From positions 1 through 15,631 of the forward strand of contig JAZNIS010000104.1 in assembly GCA_045577635.1 (NCBI GenBank): DNA of 15,631 nucleotides, in the 5' to 3' direction. The position numbers were made by a program, and so were the translations under genes. Below, piece by piece: positions 1-7,824 of the stretch. The notes under the pieces are model-generated. The model saw nothing but the letters and a program-made list of their open reading frames with translations, was not told where the DNA came from and searched no databases. Numbering within the stretch: the first letter of the stretch is position 1; every line of letters starts with the position of its first letter. The DNA comes from UBA6345 sp045577635 (GTDB lineage: Bacteria; Bacillota; Clostridia; Christensenellales; UBA1242).

Positions 1-42
1 GTTTATTAAATTGTATTTGTTTTACACTTTTTTATATTCGTT

Positions 43-70
43 TTGAAATTTTATAAATTTATGTTTTAAT
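43..70 (+). promoter_or_regulatory. Probable promoter of the small protein gene
   Basis: A TTGAAA -35 (43-48) is followed after 16 bases by TTTAAT (65-70), with TGT directly before the -10 as an extended element. A second pair, TTGTAT (11-16) and TATATT (33-38), is also spaced 16 and could serve instead. In sequence this AT-rich, such matches are weak evidence. Confidence 0.35.
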
Positions 71-101
71 TAAAGTAGCATAAAAGGAGAGTTTTAAGTT
101 T

Positions 102-443
102 ATGTTTGGATTATTTAATTTATTTAAAAGAAAAAATGAAAAACCTGTTGAAGCAACTGAAAGTGGTGTAATTGCAACAGGAACTATTGAAGAACTTGCT
201 GATGCAGTTTTAAATTGTTCGGAACAAGTTGGAACTTTTGAAGAACTTTATATTGTTGAAAAAGCTAAAATTAATGCAATTTGTGTTTCGGTTGCAACAA
301 GTTTAAGGGGTAAAGACATTAATGTTTCTACATTAAAAAATTCCTATATTACAGGTTTTCAACAAAATGGAGTAGAAGTTTCTAATAAAAAAGCAGAGTT
401 GTTTGCTTCTGCTTACATAGATAGTTATTTATTTAATCGTTAA
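102..443 (+). CDS. Small hypothetical protein, 113 aa
   Basis: I do not recognise this protein. The ATG at 102 has a good ribosome binding site, AAGGAGAG at 84-91, and the frame closes with TAA just before a strong terminator, so it is probably a real monocistronic gene. The N-terminus (MFGLFNLFKRKNEK) is a short hydrophobic patch followed by a basic run, which could touch the membrane surface; it is too short and charged for a signal peptide or membrane span. Residues 25-113 look soluble and mainly helical. There are two cysteines, no obvious catalytic motif and no repeat. The downstream neighbour glyA is convergent and gives no functional hint. Confidence 0.7.
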   Translation: MFGLFNLFKRKNEKPVEATESGVIATGTIEELADAVLNCSEQVGTFEELYIVEKAKINAICVSVATSLRGKDINVSTLKNSYITGFQQNGVEVSNKKAELFASAYIDSYLFNR

Positions 444-469
444 AAAAACACCCGTTTGGGTGTTTTTTT
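442..469. terminator. Bidirectional intrinsic terminator between the small gene and glyA
   Basis: A perfect 12-bp inverted repeat (442-453 with 458-469) of A-run plus CACCC pairs with GGGTG plus T-run around a GTTT loop. The A-run on one side and T-run on the other make it work in both directions for the two convergent genes. The same CACCC/GGGTG core recurs in the terminators at 8385 and 14445. Confidence 0.9.
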
Positions 470-477
470 GTTTTCTA

Positions 478-1701
478 TTATCTAATTCCAAATTTGCTGC
501 ATAAAGCAATAACTTGTTCTTTAACTCTTTTAACTGCTTTTTCTTTGTTTTCAATAATGTCGGCAATAAATCCTGCAATTTTAACCATTTCTTTTTCTTT
601 CATGCCACGGCTAGTAATTGCTGGTGTTCCAATTCTTAAACCACTTGCAATAAATGCTTTTCTTTTTTCGTTAGGAACGGTGTTTTTGTTTGTTGTAATG
701 TGTGCTTTTTGAAGTAATGTTTCAAGTTCTAAACCTGTAATGTCTCTTTCTGATAAATCAAGTAGCATTAAGTGGTTGTCTGTGCCACCTGAAACTAATT
801 TGATTCCACGGTTCATAAGTTCTTCGGCTAAAACTTTTGCATTTTTAACAACTTGTTCTTGATATTTTTTAAATGATGGTGAAAGGGCTTCTTTAAAACT
901 TACTGCTTTACCTGCAATAACATGTTCTAGTGGGCCACCTTGTGTTCCAGGGAAAATTGCTTTATCAATTTTTTCTTTATATTCTTCTTTGCATAAAATA
1001 AATCCACCTCTTGGGCCTCTCATGGTTTTATGAGTGGTTGAGGTAACAAAGTCGGCATAAGGAACAGGGGAAGGGTGAACACCTGCTGCAACTAAACCAG
1101 CAATGTGTGCCATATCAACCATTAAATAAGCACCAACTTCATCAGCAATTTCTCTAAACTTTTTAAAATCTATAACTCTTGGGTATGCACTAGCACCAGC
1201 AACAATTAGTTTTGGTTTACATTCTAGGGCAATTTGTCTAACATTTTCGTAGTTAATAAAACCATTATCGTCAACACCATATAAAACACTGTTAAAATGT
1301 TTTCCGGAAATGTTAACTTTGCATCCATGGGTTAAGTGCCCACCATCGCTTAAATTCATTCCTAAAATTGTGTCGCCAGGTTTTAACATTGCAACATAAA
1401 CTGCAAGGTTTGCATTAGCACCACAATGTGGTTGAACATTTGCATGGTCGCAACCAAAAATTTGTTTTAATCTGTCAATTGCTAATTGTTCAACAACATC
1501 AACATTTTCGCAGCCACCATAATATCTTTTGCCAGGGTAACCTTCGGCATATTTGTTTGTTAAGCAACTGCCCATTGCTTCTAACACTGCATTTGACACA
1601 TAGTTTTCGGAAGCAATTAATTCTAGCCCTGTGTGTTGCCTTTCATCTTCCTTTTGAATTGCTTTAAAAACCTGTTTATCTACTTGTTCAAGTCCTTTCA
1701 T
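478..1701 (-). CDS. glyA: Serine hydroxymethyltransferase
   Basis: A PLP enzyme of the cytosol that converts serine plus tetrahydrofolate to glycine plus 5,10-methylene-THF, the main entry to one-carbon metabolism. The 407-aa length is normal for bacterial GlyA. The PLP lysine is K225 in STTHKTMRGPRGG. D196 and H199 (VDMAHIAGL) and the carboxylate-binding R356 (SGLRIGTPAITSRG) are present. The phosphate-binding loop reads HCGANAN where HSGSQAN or HSGAQAN is usual, a mild variation. I start at ATG 1701: GAGGTG (1706-1711) sits 4 bases upstream, and an in-frame GTG at 1713 overlaps that ribosome binding site and adds only four residues absent from the family. It is divergent from pflB and convergent with the small gene. 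Confidence 0.97.
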   Translation of the reverse strand: MKGLEQVDKQVFKAIQKEDERQHTGLELIASENYVSNAVLEAMGSCLTNKYAEGYPGKRYYGGCENVDVVEQLAIDRLKQIFGCDHANVQPHCGANANLAVYVAMLKPGDTILGMNLSDGGHLTHGCKVNISGKHFNSVLYGVDDNGFINYENVRQIALECKPKLIVAGASAYPRVIDFKKFREIADEVGAYLMVDMAHIAGLVAAGVHPSPVPYADFVTSTTHKTMRGPRGGFILCKEEYKEKIDKAIFPGTQGGPLEHVIAGKAVSFKEALSPSFKKYQEQVVKNAKVLAEELMNRGIKLVSGGTDNHLMLLDLSERDITGLELETLLQKAHITTNKNTVPNEKRKAFIASGLRIGTPAITSRGMKEKEMVKIAGFIADIIENKEKAVKRVKEQVIALCSKFGIR

Positions 1702-1734
1702 ATCACACCTCACTATTTAATTTTATTACTACAT

Positions 1735-1762
1735 ATTCTAGCAAAAAAACACATTATTTCAA
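1735..1762 (-). promoter_or_regulatory. glyA promoter
   Basis: On the minus strand, TTGAAA (1757-1762) is followed after 16 bases by TAGAAT (1735-1740), with TGC immediately upstream of the -10. Transcription would begin near 1728, leaving a leader of about 27 bases that contains no obvious riboswitch. Confidence 0.65.
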
Positions 1763-1865
1763 ATTAAAAATTATTAACAAAATAATTGTTGGTTAGTTTG
1801 AATAATTTTAGTAAAATGTAAGTGTAAATAATAAATTTATATTTATATATTTATTTAATTTTAAG

Positions 1866-1894
1866 TTGAAATTATAGGTTATATTGTGTATAAT
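1866..1894 (+). promoter_or_regulatory. pflB promoter
   Basis: TTGAAA (1866-1871), a 17-base spacer and a consensus TATAAT (1889-1894) predict a start near 1901, 38 bases before the pflB ATG. The rest of the glyA-pflB intergenic region (about 1763-1865) is A/T-rich with no recognisable operator. Confidence 0.8.
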
Positions 1895-1902
1895 AACACT
1901 GC

Positions 1903-1918
1903 CCAAAAATTCTTTTGG
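1903..1918 (+). other. Hairpin at the extreme 5' end of the pflB mRNA
   Basis: CCAAAA (1903-1908) pairs with TTTTGG (1913-1918) around a 4-base loop. With transcription predicted from about 1901, the stem begins one or two bases from the transcript 5' end, a position where stem-loops are known to protect mRNAs from 5'-end-dependent decay. The ribosome binding site at 1927-1931 is left free. The role is inferred from position only. Confidence 0.4.
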
Positions 1919-1938
1919 ATAAATTTGGAGGAAAATTA

Positions 1939-4149
1939 ATGAAATTTAAATATCATGATGATAATAATGTAGATGTTAGAGATTATATTGTTGAAAACTA
2001 CACACCATATGATGGTGATGAAGATTTTTTAACCAAACCTACTAAAAACACTGTAAAGCTTTGGGAACAACTTACTGCTTTAATGAAGGAAGAAAGAGAA
2101 AGGGGTGGTGTTTGGGATATTGATACAAAAACCATTTCAACAATTACTTCTCATAACCCAGGTTATATTAATAAAAAACTAGAAAAAATTGTTGGTTTGC
2201 AAACCGATGAGCCATTAAAAAGAGCAATTATGCCTTTTGGTGGAATTAGATTAGTTTATAGCGAAATGAAAGAATATAACCGTGAAATGGACCCAGATGT
2301 GGCTAATGTTTTTAAATATCGCAAAACTCATAACGACGGTGTTTTTGATGTTTACACAAAAGAAATGAGAGCGGCTAGACACAGCCATATTATTACAGGT
2401 CTTCCAGATGCTTATGGTAGGGGCAGAATTATTGGTGATTACCGTAGAGTGGCACTTTATGGTGTTGACCATTTAATTGAACAAAAAAAGAAATTCTTAA
2501 ATGAAACAGCAAATAAAACTTTTACCGAAGAGTATATTAGAGATAGGGAAGAAATTAGCGAACAAATTAAAGCTTTAAACGATTTAAAAACAATGGCTTT
2601 AAATTATGGTTTTGATATTTCTAAACCTGCAACCAACACACAAGAAGCTATTCAATGGTTATATTTTGGTTATCTTGCAGCTGTTAAGGATCAAAACGGT
2701 GCAGCCATGAGTATTGGTAGGGTTAGCACATTTTTAGATATATATGCTGAAAAAGACCTTAAAGATGGAACTTTCACCGAAGAACAAATTCAAGAATTTG
2801 TAGATCACTTTATTATGAAATTAAGAATTGTAAGATTTTTAAGAACAGGTGAATATGATAGATTGTTCTCTGGCGACCCAACATGGATTACCGAATCTAT
2901 TGGTGGTATGTGTGATGATGGCAGACACATGGTTACTAAAATGAGTTTTAGATTTTTACATACATTAACCAATTTAGGACCAGCACCAGAGCCAAACCTA
3001 ACAATTTTATGGAGTCCAAAACTACCTAAAAAGTTTAAAAATTTCTGTGCAAAAATGAGTGTTTTAACAAGTTCTATTCAATACGAAAACGATGACCTTA
3101 TGAGAGCAAAATTTGGTGATGATTACGGTATTGCTTGTTGTGTTTCTGCTATGAGAATTGGTAAACAAATGCAATTCTTTGGTGCTAGAGCAAACCTTGC
3201 AAAAGCACTACTTTATGCTATTAATGGTGGAACAGATGAAGTTGAAAAAGTTGATTTAACCGATGTTGTTGATCCTATAACCGATGAATATTTATCATAT
3301 TCAAAAGTTTGCAAAAACTACGATATAATTTTAGATTGGTTAGCAAAACTTTATGTTAACACATTAAATGCAATTCACTATATGCACGATAAATATTGCT
3401 ACGAAAAAATTGAATTTGCTTTACACGATAATTACATTGTTAGAACAATGGCTGGTGGTATTGCTGGTTTAAGTGTTGTTGCCGATAGCTTATCTGCAAT
3501 TAAATATGCAAAAGTAAAAACTATTAGAGATGAAAACGGTATTGTTGTTGATTTTGAAATTGAAGGCGACTACCCTAAATATGGTAATAACGATAAAAGA
3601 GCAGATAAAATTGCTTGTAACATTGTTAAGCAATTTATTAAAAAATTAAGAAAACAATACACTTATCGTAATAGTATTCAAACATTAAGTGTTTTAACCA
3701 TTACAAGTAATGTTGTTTATGGAAAACACACAGGTTCAACCCCTGATGGTCGTAAATTAGGTGAACCTTTTGCACCAGGTGCAAATCCAATGCACGGCAG
3801 AGATAGTAATGGTTGTGTTGCATCATTAAAATCTGTATCTAAATTAGATTATGATTCTGCCGAAGACGGAATTAGTAACACATTCTCAATTGTTCCAGAT
3901 GCATTAGGAAAAACTCAAACCGATAAAATTAATAATTTAGTAAGTTTAATGGACGGTTACTTTACCGATAAAGGACATCATTTAAATGTTAATGTTTTAA
4001 ATCGTGATGTTTTACTAGATGCTATGGATCACCCTGAAAAATACCCACAATTAACAATTAGGGTTTCAGGTTATGCCGTTAACTTTATTAAACTAACTCG
4101 TGAACAACAATTAGATGTTATTAACCGTACTTTCCACACTAAATTTTAA
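1939..4149 (+). CDS. pflB: Formate C-acetyltransferase (pyruvate formate-lyase)
   Basis: A glycyl-radical enzyme of the cytosol that cleaves pyruvate with CoA to acetyl-CoA and formate under anaerobic conditions. It has 736 aa, close to the usual 740-760. The adjacent catalytic cysteines are C400-C401 (GIACCVSAMR). The radical glycine is G711 in RVSGYAVNF, 25 residues from the C-terminus as expected. The NLTILWSP segment that lines the pyruvate site is present. I start at ATG 1939, which has GGAGG at 1927-1931, seven bases upstream; an in-frame TTG at 1915 precedes that ribosome binding site and is not credible. The activase gene follows after 8 bases in one operon. The active enzyme is oxygen-sensitive, which implies an anaerobic host. 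Confidence 0.98.
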   Translation: MKFKYHDDNNVDVRDYIVENYTPYDGDEDFLTKPTKNTVKLWEQLTALMKEERERGGVWDIDTKTISTITSHNPGYINKKLEKIVGLQTDEPLKRAIMPFGGIRLVYSEMKEYNREMDPDVANVFKYRKTHNDGVFDVYTKEMRAARHSHIITGLPDAYGRGRIIGDYRRVALYGVDHLIEQKKKFLNETANKTFTEEYIRDREEISEQIKALNDLKTMALNYGFDISKPATNTQEAIQWLYFGYLAAVKDQNGAAMSIGRVSTFLDIYAEKDLKDGTFTEEQIQEFVDHFIMKLRIVRFLRTGEYDRLFSGDPTWITESIGGMCDDGRHMVTKMSFRFLHTLTNLGPAPEPNLTILWSPKLPKKFKNFCAKMSVLTSSIQYENDDLMRAKFGDDYGIACCVSAMRIGKQMQFFGARANLAKALLYAINGGTDEVEKVDLTDVVDPITDEYLSYSKVCKNYDIILDWLAKLYVNTLNAIHYMHDKYCYEKIEFALHDNYIVRTMAGGIAGLSVVADSLSAIKYAKVKTIRDENGIVVDFEIEGDYPKYGNNDKRADKIACNIVKQFIKKLRKQYTYRNSIQTLSVLTITSNVVYGKHTGSTPDGRKLGEPFAPGANPMHGRDSNGCVASLKSVSKLDYDSAEDGISNTFSIVPDALGKTQTDKINNLVSLMDGYFTDKGHHLNVNVLNRDVLLDAMDHPEKYPQLTIRVSGYAVNFIKLTREQQLDVINRTFHTKF

Positions 4150-4157
4150 GGAGAACT

Positions 4158-4880
4158 ATGAAAGGATATATTCATTCGTTTGAAAGTTTTGGTGCAGTAG
4201 ATGGGCCAGGTGTTAGATACATTGTGTTTATGCAGGGCTGTCCGTTAAGATGTTTATACTGCCACAATCCCGATAGTTGGAAGTTAAAAGATGGCAACCG
4301 TTTATCTGTTAGGGCTGTTGTAAACCGTATTAAGCCATATTTAAACTATATTAAAACGGGTGGTGTTACCATTTCGGGTGGCGAACCATTATTGCAATCA
4401 AAATTTGTATTAAAACTAATAAGGGCTTTACACCGATTAAAACTTCATGTTGCATTAGACACAGCAGGAAGTTTGCCACTAGAAAAAACAAGTAAAGTTT
4501 TAAAAGAGTGTGATTTGGTGTTATTAGATATTAAAGCTTTGGACGATAGTTTATGTAAAGAGTTAACAGGTGCATCAAATAAATACACAATGGAAACTTT
4601 AAATTACCTAGAACATATTAACAAACCTGTTTGGGTAAGACATGTTATTGTTCCGGAATATACCTTTAATTTAGGAAGTTTAATGACTCTTGCAAAAAAT
4701 TTGAAAAGGTATAAATGTGTTAAACAATTAGATTTATTGCCATTTCACAAGCTTGGCGAATATAAGTGGGAAGAATTGGGTTACGATTATAAGTTAGCCG
4801 AAATTCAACCACCAAACGAAGTTGAACTTGCAAAGGTTAGAAAAATTTTAGATAAAATAGGTGTGCCTATTGTTAAATAA
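4158..4880 (+). CDS. pflA: Pyruvate formate-lyase-activating enzyme (radical SAM)
   Basis: Installs the glycyl radical on PflB using a [4Fe-4S] cluster and S-adenosylmethionine, leaving 5'-deoxyadenosine. The protein is 240 aa, typical for PflA (about 245). The cluster cysteines are C28, C32 and C35 (GCPLRCLYCHNPDSW, CX3CX2C), and the GGE motif that contacts SAM is at 74-76 (ISGGEPLLQ). There is no extra ferredoxin-like insert of the kind found in activases of other glycyl-radical enzymes, which agrees with a true PflA. Its ribosome binding site AAGGAG (4148-4153) overlaps the pflB stop codon, so the two are translationally close and surely co-transcribed. A strong terminator begins at its own stop codon. 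Confidence 0.97.
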   Translation: MKGYIHSFESFGAVDGPGVRYIVFMQGCPLRCLYCHNPDSWKLKDGNRLSVRAVVNRIKPYLNYIKTGGVTISGGEPLLQSKFVLKLIRALHRLKLHVALDTAGSLPLEKTSKVLKECDLVLLDIKALDDSLCKELTGASNKYTMETLNYLEHINKPVWVRHVIVPEYTFNLGSLMTLAKNLKRYKCVKQLDLLPFHKLGEYKWEELGYDYKLAEIQPPNEVELAKVRKILDKIGVPIVK

Positions 4881-4909
4881 AAGGTTAAGTAAAATCTTAA
4901 CCTTTTTTT
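4879..4909 (+). terminator. Intrinsic terminator of the pfl operon
   Basis: An 11-bp stem (4879-4889 with 4896-4906), core AAGGTTAAG/CTTAACCTT, loop TAAAAT, followed by a run of seven T (4903-4909). The stem starts inside the pflA stop codon. Confidence 0.88.
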
Positions 4910-4918
4910 GTAAACAAA

Positions 4919-4956
4919 TTTTGTGTTATTGTTAATTATTTTGTGTAATTGTCTAA
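4919..4956 (+). repeat. Imperfect direct repeat upstream of the acyltransferase promoter
   Basis: TTTTGTGTTATTGTTAA (4919-4935) recurs as TTTTGTGTAATTGTCTAA (4939-4956), offset by 20 bases, about two helical turns. It ends 28 bases before the -35 of the next gene. It could be a pair of activator sites or may be chance in AT-rich DNA. Confidence 0.35.
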
Positions 4957-4983
4957 ATTTGACGAAATAAAAGGTTCTTTTGT

Positions 4984-5011
4984 TTGAAATAAAAAAGCAT
5001 AGTGGTATAAT
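4984..5011 (+). promoter_or_regulatory. Promoter of the acyltransferase-like gene
   Basis: TTGAAA (4984-4989), 16-base spacer, consensus TATAAT (5006-5011) with TGG before it as an extended -10. The predicted start is near 5018, giving a leader of about 20 bases that contains the AGGTGA ribosome binding site (5028-5033). Confidence 0.75.
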
Positions 5012-5037
5012 TATTGTAATAAAGTTCAGGTGATAAA

Positions 5038-5850
5038 ATGGAAACAAAAGAAGAATTAATTAAAGATAAAAGTTTAGTACCACAAGTTCCTGCTAAAAAG
5101 GAAAGAAAGTGGTGGTTTAAAGGTTTAAAAAAGTTAATGAAAGGCAGATATAAAGAACCTGTTTTTGTTTATTTAGGTGAAAAGTTTACTGCTGGAAACA
5201 TTATTTTAAGTAACCACGAAGGAACTGATGCTCCTATGTCGTTAGAAATTTGGAACGATAGTCCAATTCGTATGTGGGGAGCTCACGAAATGAATTCGGG
5301 ATTAATTAAAATGTATAAGTATCAAACACGGGTTTACTATCACGAAAAGAAACATTGGAATTTGCATTTGGCAAGGTTGTTTTGTTTAATTGCCAGCCCG
5401 TTAACAAATTTGTTTTATAAAGGATTAAACCTTATTTCCACCTATCACGACCAAAGATTTTTCAAAACAATTAAAGAAAGTTTGTCGGCCATTAGAAAAG
5501 GTGAAAACATTGTAATTTATCCTGAAAATTCTGAAAAGGGATATTTAGCCGAATTAGAAGGTTTTTATGGTGGATTTTTAAGTTTGGCAGAAATGTGTTA
5601 TAGGCAAGGTATTGATACTTCAATTTATGTAACATATTTTAAAAAGGCAGAAAGAATATATGTTATAGATAAACCTGTAAAATATTCAGAATTAATTAAA
5701 GGAAATTCTAGCAAAGAAGAAATTATGGATAAGCTTTTAACAAGATGTAACGACCTTGGTAAAATGACCTTTACAGATGAACAACTTGAACCTTTTAAAA
5801 CTGAAACATATAAGGCAAAAGAAGGAAAAAATAAAAAGAATAAAAAATAA
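5038..5850 (+). CDS. PlsC-like acyltransferase-family protein
   Basis: Resembles the lysophospholipid/glycerol-phosphate acyltransferase (PlsC) fold, which moves acyl chains onto glycerolipids at the cytoplasmic membrane. Support is SNHEGTDAP (58-66) at the place of the family block NHX4D and VIYPENSEKGY (159-169) at the place of the substrate block FPEGTR. Both deviate: the Asp lies four residues after the His rather than five, and PEGT is PENS. Residues 110-134 form a moderately hydrophobic stretch that may lie on the membrane. The N-terminal 35 and C-terminal 15 residues are strongly basic, suiting contact with acidic lipids. It is a single-gene unit with its own promoter and terminator. 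The acyl donor and acceptor cannot be read from sequence, and loss of transferase activity is possible. Confidence 0.65.
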   Translation: METKEELIKDKSLVPQVPAKKERKWWFKGLKKLMKGRYKEPVFVYLGEKFTAGNIILSNHEGTDAPMSLEIWNDSPIRMWGAHEMNSGLIKMYKYQTRVYYHEKKHWNLHLARLFCLIASPLTNLFYKGLNLISTYHDQRFFKTIKESLSAIRKGENIVIYPENSEKGYLAELEGFYGGFLSLAEMCYRQGIDTSIYVTYFKKAERIYVIDKPVKYSELIKGNSSKEEIMDKLLTRCNDLGKMTFTDEQLEPFKTETYKAKEGKNKKNKK

Positions 5851-5877
5851 AAAGCATCTATTTAGATGCTTTTTTTG
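5849..5877. terminator. Bidirectional terminator overlapping the methyltransferase 3' end
   Basis: AAAGCATCT (5851-5859) pairs with AGATGCTTT (5864-5872) around ATTT, with T-runs in both directions. On the minus strand the hairpin is made of the last codons (K-A-S-K-stop) of the methyltransferase gene. Confidence 0.82.
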
Positions 5878-6724
5878 TTCCACTCATAATCCTTAAAAGG
5901 GTTGTTTCATAGTCATAAATTTTTTTGTTTTGATCAAACAACCTTATTCTTTCATCATATCTTCTTTTGTTTAAATCTAATAATTGTTGTTCAAATTGTT
6001 CGCCATTAGTTGAAAGTGAAATAACAAACAAATATTCATACATTTCAGCAAGTCGTGCACTTTCAATTTGTTCAATTGCACTTTGTTTACTAGGTGCATT
6101 ATCTGGGAAATAATACATAATTTCTTTAAATTCTAACTTGCAATCACAAAACCCTTCGTTGTCAAGTTTTGTTAACACTTCGTAGGGTTTGTTAGAGTAA
6201 ACACCAACATTGGATTTATCAATTTCAGGCACATCAATTTTATCTAAAATTTCATTAATTTCCTCTTTTAAATAATCAAAAGTGTGCACATGTTTTTGTT
6301 TAGGTTCAACTTCGTAAATAAAAATTTTGCCGTTAGGTTTTAAAACTCTTCGCTGTTCAGTTATAAAATTTTTAAAAGGTAAATGTTCAATTACTGTGTG
6401 TGAAAATACAATATCAAAATAATCATCTTCAAATGGCAAATCGTTAATATCGGCACAAATATAGGTAACATCTGTTCCCATTTCTTTTGCAAATTTAATA
6501 TGGCCTTCATCTAAATCAATTCCAATAACTTCGCAATCGGGAAAAGTTCTTTTAATAGTGTTTGTAAAATGTCCACTTCCACAACCAACTTCCAAAATTT
6601 TAAAGTTGGGTTTAATGTTTAATGGCTCTAACCATAAATGCTTTGTGTCTTCATTAATTCGTTGCATACGGCTAAAATGTAAAATTTCGGTTGATTGTAC
6701 TTTTTTTGACCAAAAATTATTCAT
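5858..6724 (-). CDS. Class I SAM-dependent methyltransferase
   Basis: A 288-aa protein with a Methyltransf_11-like Rossmann domain. The SAM-binding glycine loop is EVGCGSGHF (45-53), the ribose-binding acidic residue lies in IGIDLDE (68-73), motif III is ADINDLPF (91-98), followed by SHTVIEHL (108-115) and RVLKPNGKI (126-134). The C-terminal 120 residues are helical, charged and unassigned, and probably cap the substrate site. The substrate is unknown; this fold methylates small molecules, lipids, proteins and RNA. Its AGGAG (6729-6733) overlaps the stop codon of the LysR-type gene upstream, so the two are one operon and the regulator may control it. Its 3' end forms the shared terminator with the convergent acyltransferase-like gene. 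Confidence 0.85.
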   Translation of the reverse strand: MNNFWSKKVQSTEILHFSRMQRINEDTKHLWLEPLNIKPNFKILEVGCGSGHFTNTIKRTFPDCEVIGIDLDEGHIKFAKEMGTDVTYICADINDLPFEDDYFDIVFSHTVIEHLPFKNFITEQRRVLKPNGKIFIYEVEPKQKHVHTFDYLKEEINEILDKIDVPEIDKSNVGVYSNKPYEVLTKLDNEGFCDCKLEFKEIMYYFPDNAPSKQSAIEQIESARLAEMYEYLFVISLSTNGEQFEQQLLDLNKRRYDERIRLFDQNKKIYDYETTLLRIMSGTKKASK

Positions 6725-6731
6725 AAAACTC

Positions 6732-7640
6732 CTATTTTAATGGTTTTTCTGTGCTAGGTAAAACATAAGTATTAATAAACTCTTTGCTGCTTAACGATAA
6801 ATTTTCAGCATAATAAACCAAACATAAATCAATATCCGGTAATTTAAAATCGGTTTTTAATTCTTTTAATGTTCCATTTTCTAAATCTTCTAAAATTGTT
6901 TCTTTAATAAATAAACCTGTGCCAAATTTGTGTGCAACTGCTTGTTTTGTCATGTCGGTTGTTGTAATTTGCATTAAAGGTTTTAAATTAATTCGGTCAA
7001 CTTCAAAAACTTCATCAATTAAATTTCTTGTGCTTGTTCCTTTACCAGGTAAAATAAGGTCGCTACTGCTAATATCGTATTTGTTGTAAATCTTATCTTC
7101 GTATAATTCTGGGCTTGTTGCAAAACACATTGATAGTTTTTTAATTACACAGTGGTCAGCTCCGTGTGGAATTGTGATAGGCATTGTATCAATAACCATA
7201 TCAATATTTTTATTTGATAATTGTTTAATGTTTTCATCGGTAGATTTACTTACAATATCAAAAGAAATTTTAGGGTGTTCTTTTTTAAATGCTTTAATTA
7301 AATTAAGTAAGTAACTTGAACCAATGTGTGATGGTGTGCCAATTGAAATGTTGCCACAGTTAAGGTTGGCAATATCTTGCAACTTTGTTTCAGCCGATAA
7401 AATTAAGTTGTAAGCTGTTTCAACTTGGTTTAAAATTTCATTACCTTCAAAAGTTAAGGTAATTTTTTTAGTGTGCCTACAAAACAACGAAAAACCTAAT
7501 TGTTTTTCAAGTGTTTTAATAGAATAACTAATTGCTGGTTGCGATATAAATAATTTTTTAGCGGCATCTGAGAAGGTTTTTGATTTTGCAACCACATAAA
7601 ATACTTTATATAAGTTTAAATCACCTAGTGTCTGTTTCAT
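6732..7640 (-). CDS. LysR-type transcriptional regulator
   Basis: A 302-aa protein of normal LysR length. The N-terminal winged helix-turn-helix is clear, with the recognition region SDAAKKLFISQPAISYSIK at residues 24-42, a linker helix to about 85, then a periplasmic-binding-protein-like effector domain (GNISIGTPSHIGSSYLL onward). These proteins bind DNA as tetramers and usually activate a divergent gene when a small ligand is present. I chose ATG 7640, with AGGTG six bases upstream; an in-frame GTG at 7682 lies upstream of the predicted transcription start and can be excluded. It is divergent from the CYTH-protein gene and co-transcribed with the methyltransferase, so either may be its target. 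The ligand is unknown. Confidence 0.92.
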   Translation of the reverse strand: MKQTLGDLNLYKVFYVVAKSKTFSDAAKKLFISQPAISYSIKTLEKQLGFSLFCRHTKKITLTFEGNEILNQVETAYNLILSAETKLQDIANLNCGNISIGTPSHIGSSYLLNLIKAFKKEHPKISFDIVSKSTDENIKQLSNKNIDMVIDTMPITIPHGADHCVIKKLSMCFATSPELYEDKIYNKYDISSSDLILPGKGTSTRNLIDEVFEVDRINLKPLMQITTTDMTKQAVAHKFGTGLFIKETILEDLENGTLKELKTDFKLPDIDLCLVYYAENLSLSSKEFINTYVLPSTEKPLK

Positions 7641-7670
7641 TGTTAACACCTGCCTTATTTTATTAGTTAA

Positions 7671-7699
7671 GGTATAGCACACAAAATTTAAAATATCAA
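7671..7699 (-). promoter_or_regulatory. Promoter of the LysR-methyltransferase operon
   Basis: Minus-strand TTGATA (7694-7699), 17-base spacer, TATACC (7671-7676) with TGC before it as an extended -10. The start would lie near 7664, which supports translation from 7640 rather than 7682. Confidence 0.65.
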
Positions 7700-7769
7700 T
7701 GTTTTTTATTAAGTTAAAAAAAATTATAAAAAATTATTATAACTATTTTTTATTTAAAAAGCTTTCTGT

Positions 7770-7798
7770 TTGACATTAAAACATAATTAAATTAAACT
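7770..7798 (+). promoter_or_regulatory. Promoter of the CYTH-protein gene
   Basis: A perfect -35 TTGACA (7770-7775), 17-base spacer and TAAACT (7793-7798). The start near 7805 gives a leader of about 20 bases holding a run of five G (7814-7818) as ribosome binding site. It lies about 70 bases from the divergent LysR-operon -35, the usual geometry for LysR control, but I could not identify a convincing T-N11-A operator. Confidence 0.7.
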
Positions 7799-7824
7799 AG
7801 AAAAAACATATTTGGGGGAATAAT

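Noticed and set aside
1774..1790. Rex-like redox operator upstream of pflB (TTAACAA, 5 bases, TTGTT)
   Set aside because: The half-sites point outward instead of inward (Rex sites are TTGTTAA-N4-TTAACAA), and one arm is incomplete.
1872..1880. TTATAGGTT shared by the pflB promoter and the region upstream of the radical SAM-kinase operon
   Set aside because: It also occurs inside the MBL coding sequence near 10791, and nine AT-rich bases recur easily by chance.
1915..1938. Upstream TTG start for pflB adding eight residues
   Set aside because: It precedes the GGAGG ribosome binding site, which is correctly spaced for ATG 1939, and adds residues not found in the family.
4805..5047. 80-codon minus-strand frame across the pflA end and the intergenic region
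   Set aside because: It overlaps pflA, the pfl terminator and a strong promoter, and has no ribosome binding site or recognisable motif.
7641..7682. Upstream GTG start for the LysR-type gene
   Set aside because: It lies upstream of the predicted transcription start, and ATG 7640 has a ribosome binding site and gives the normal LysR length.
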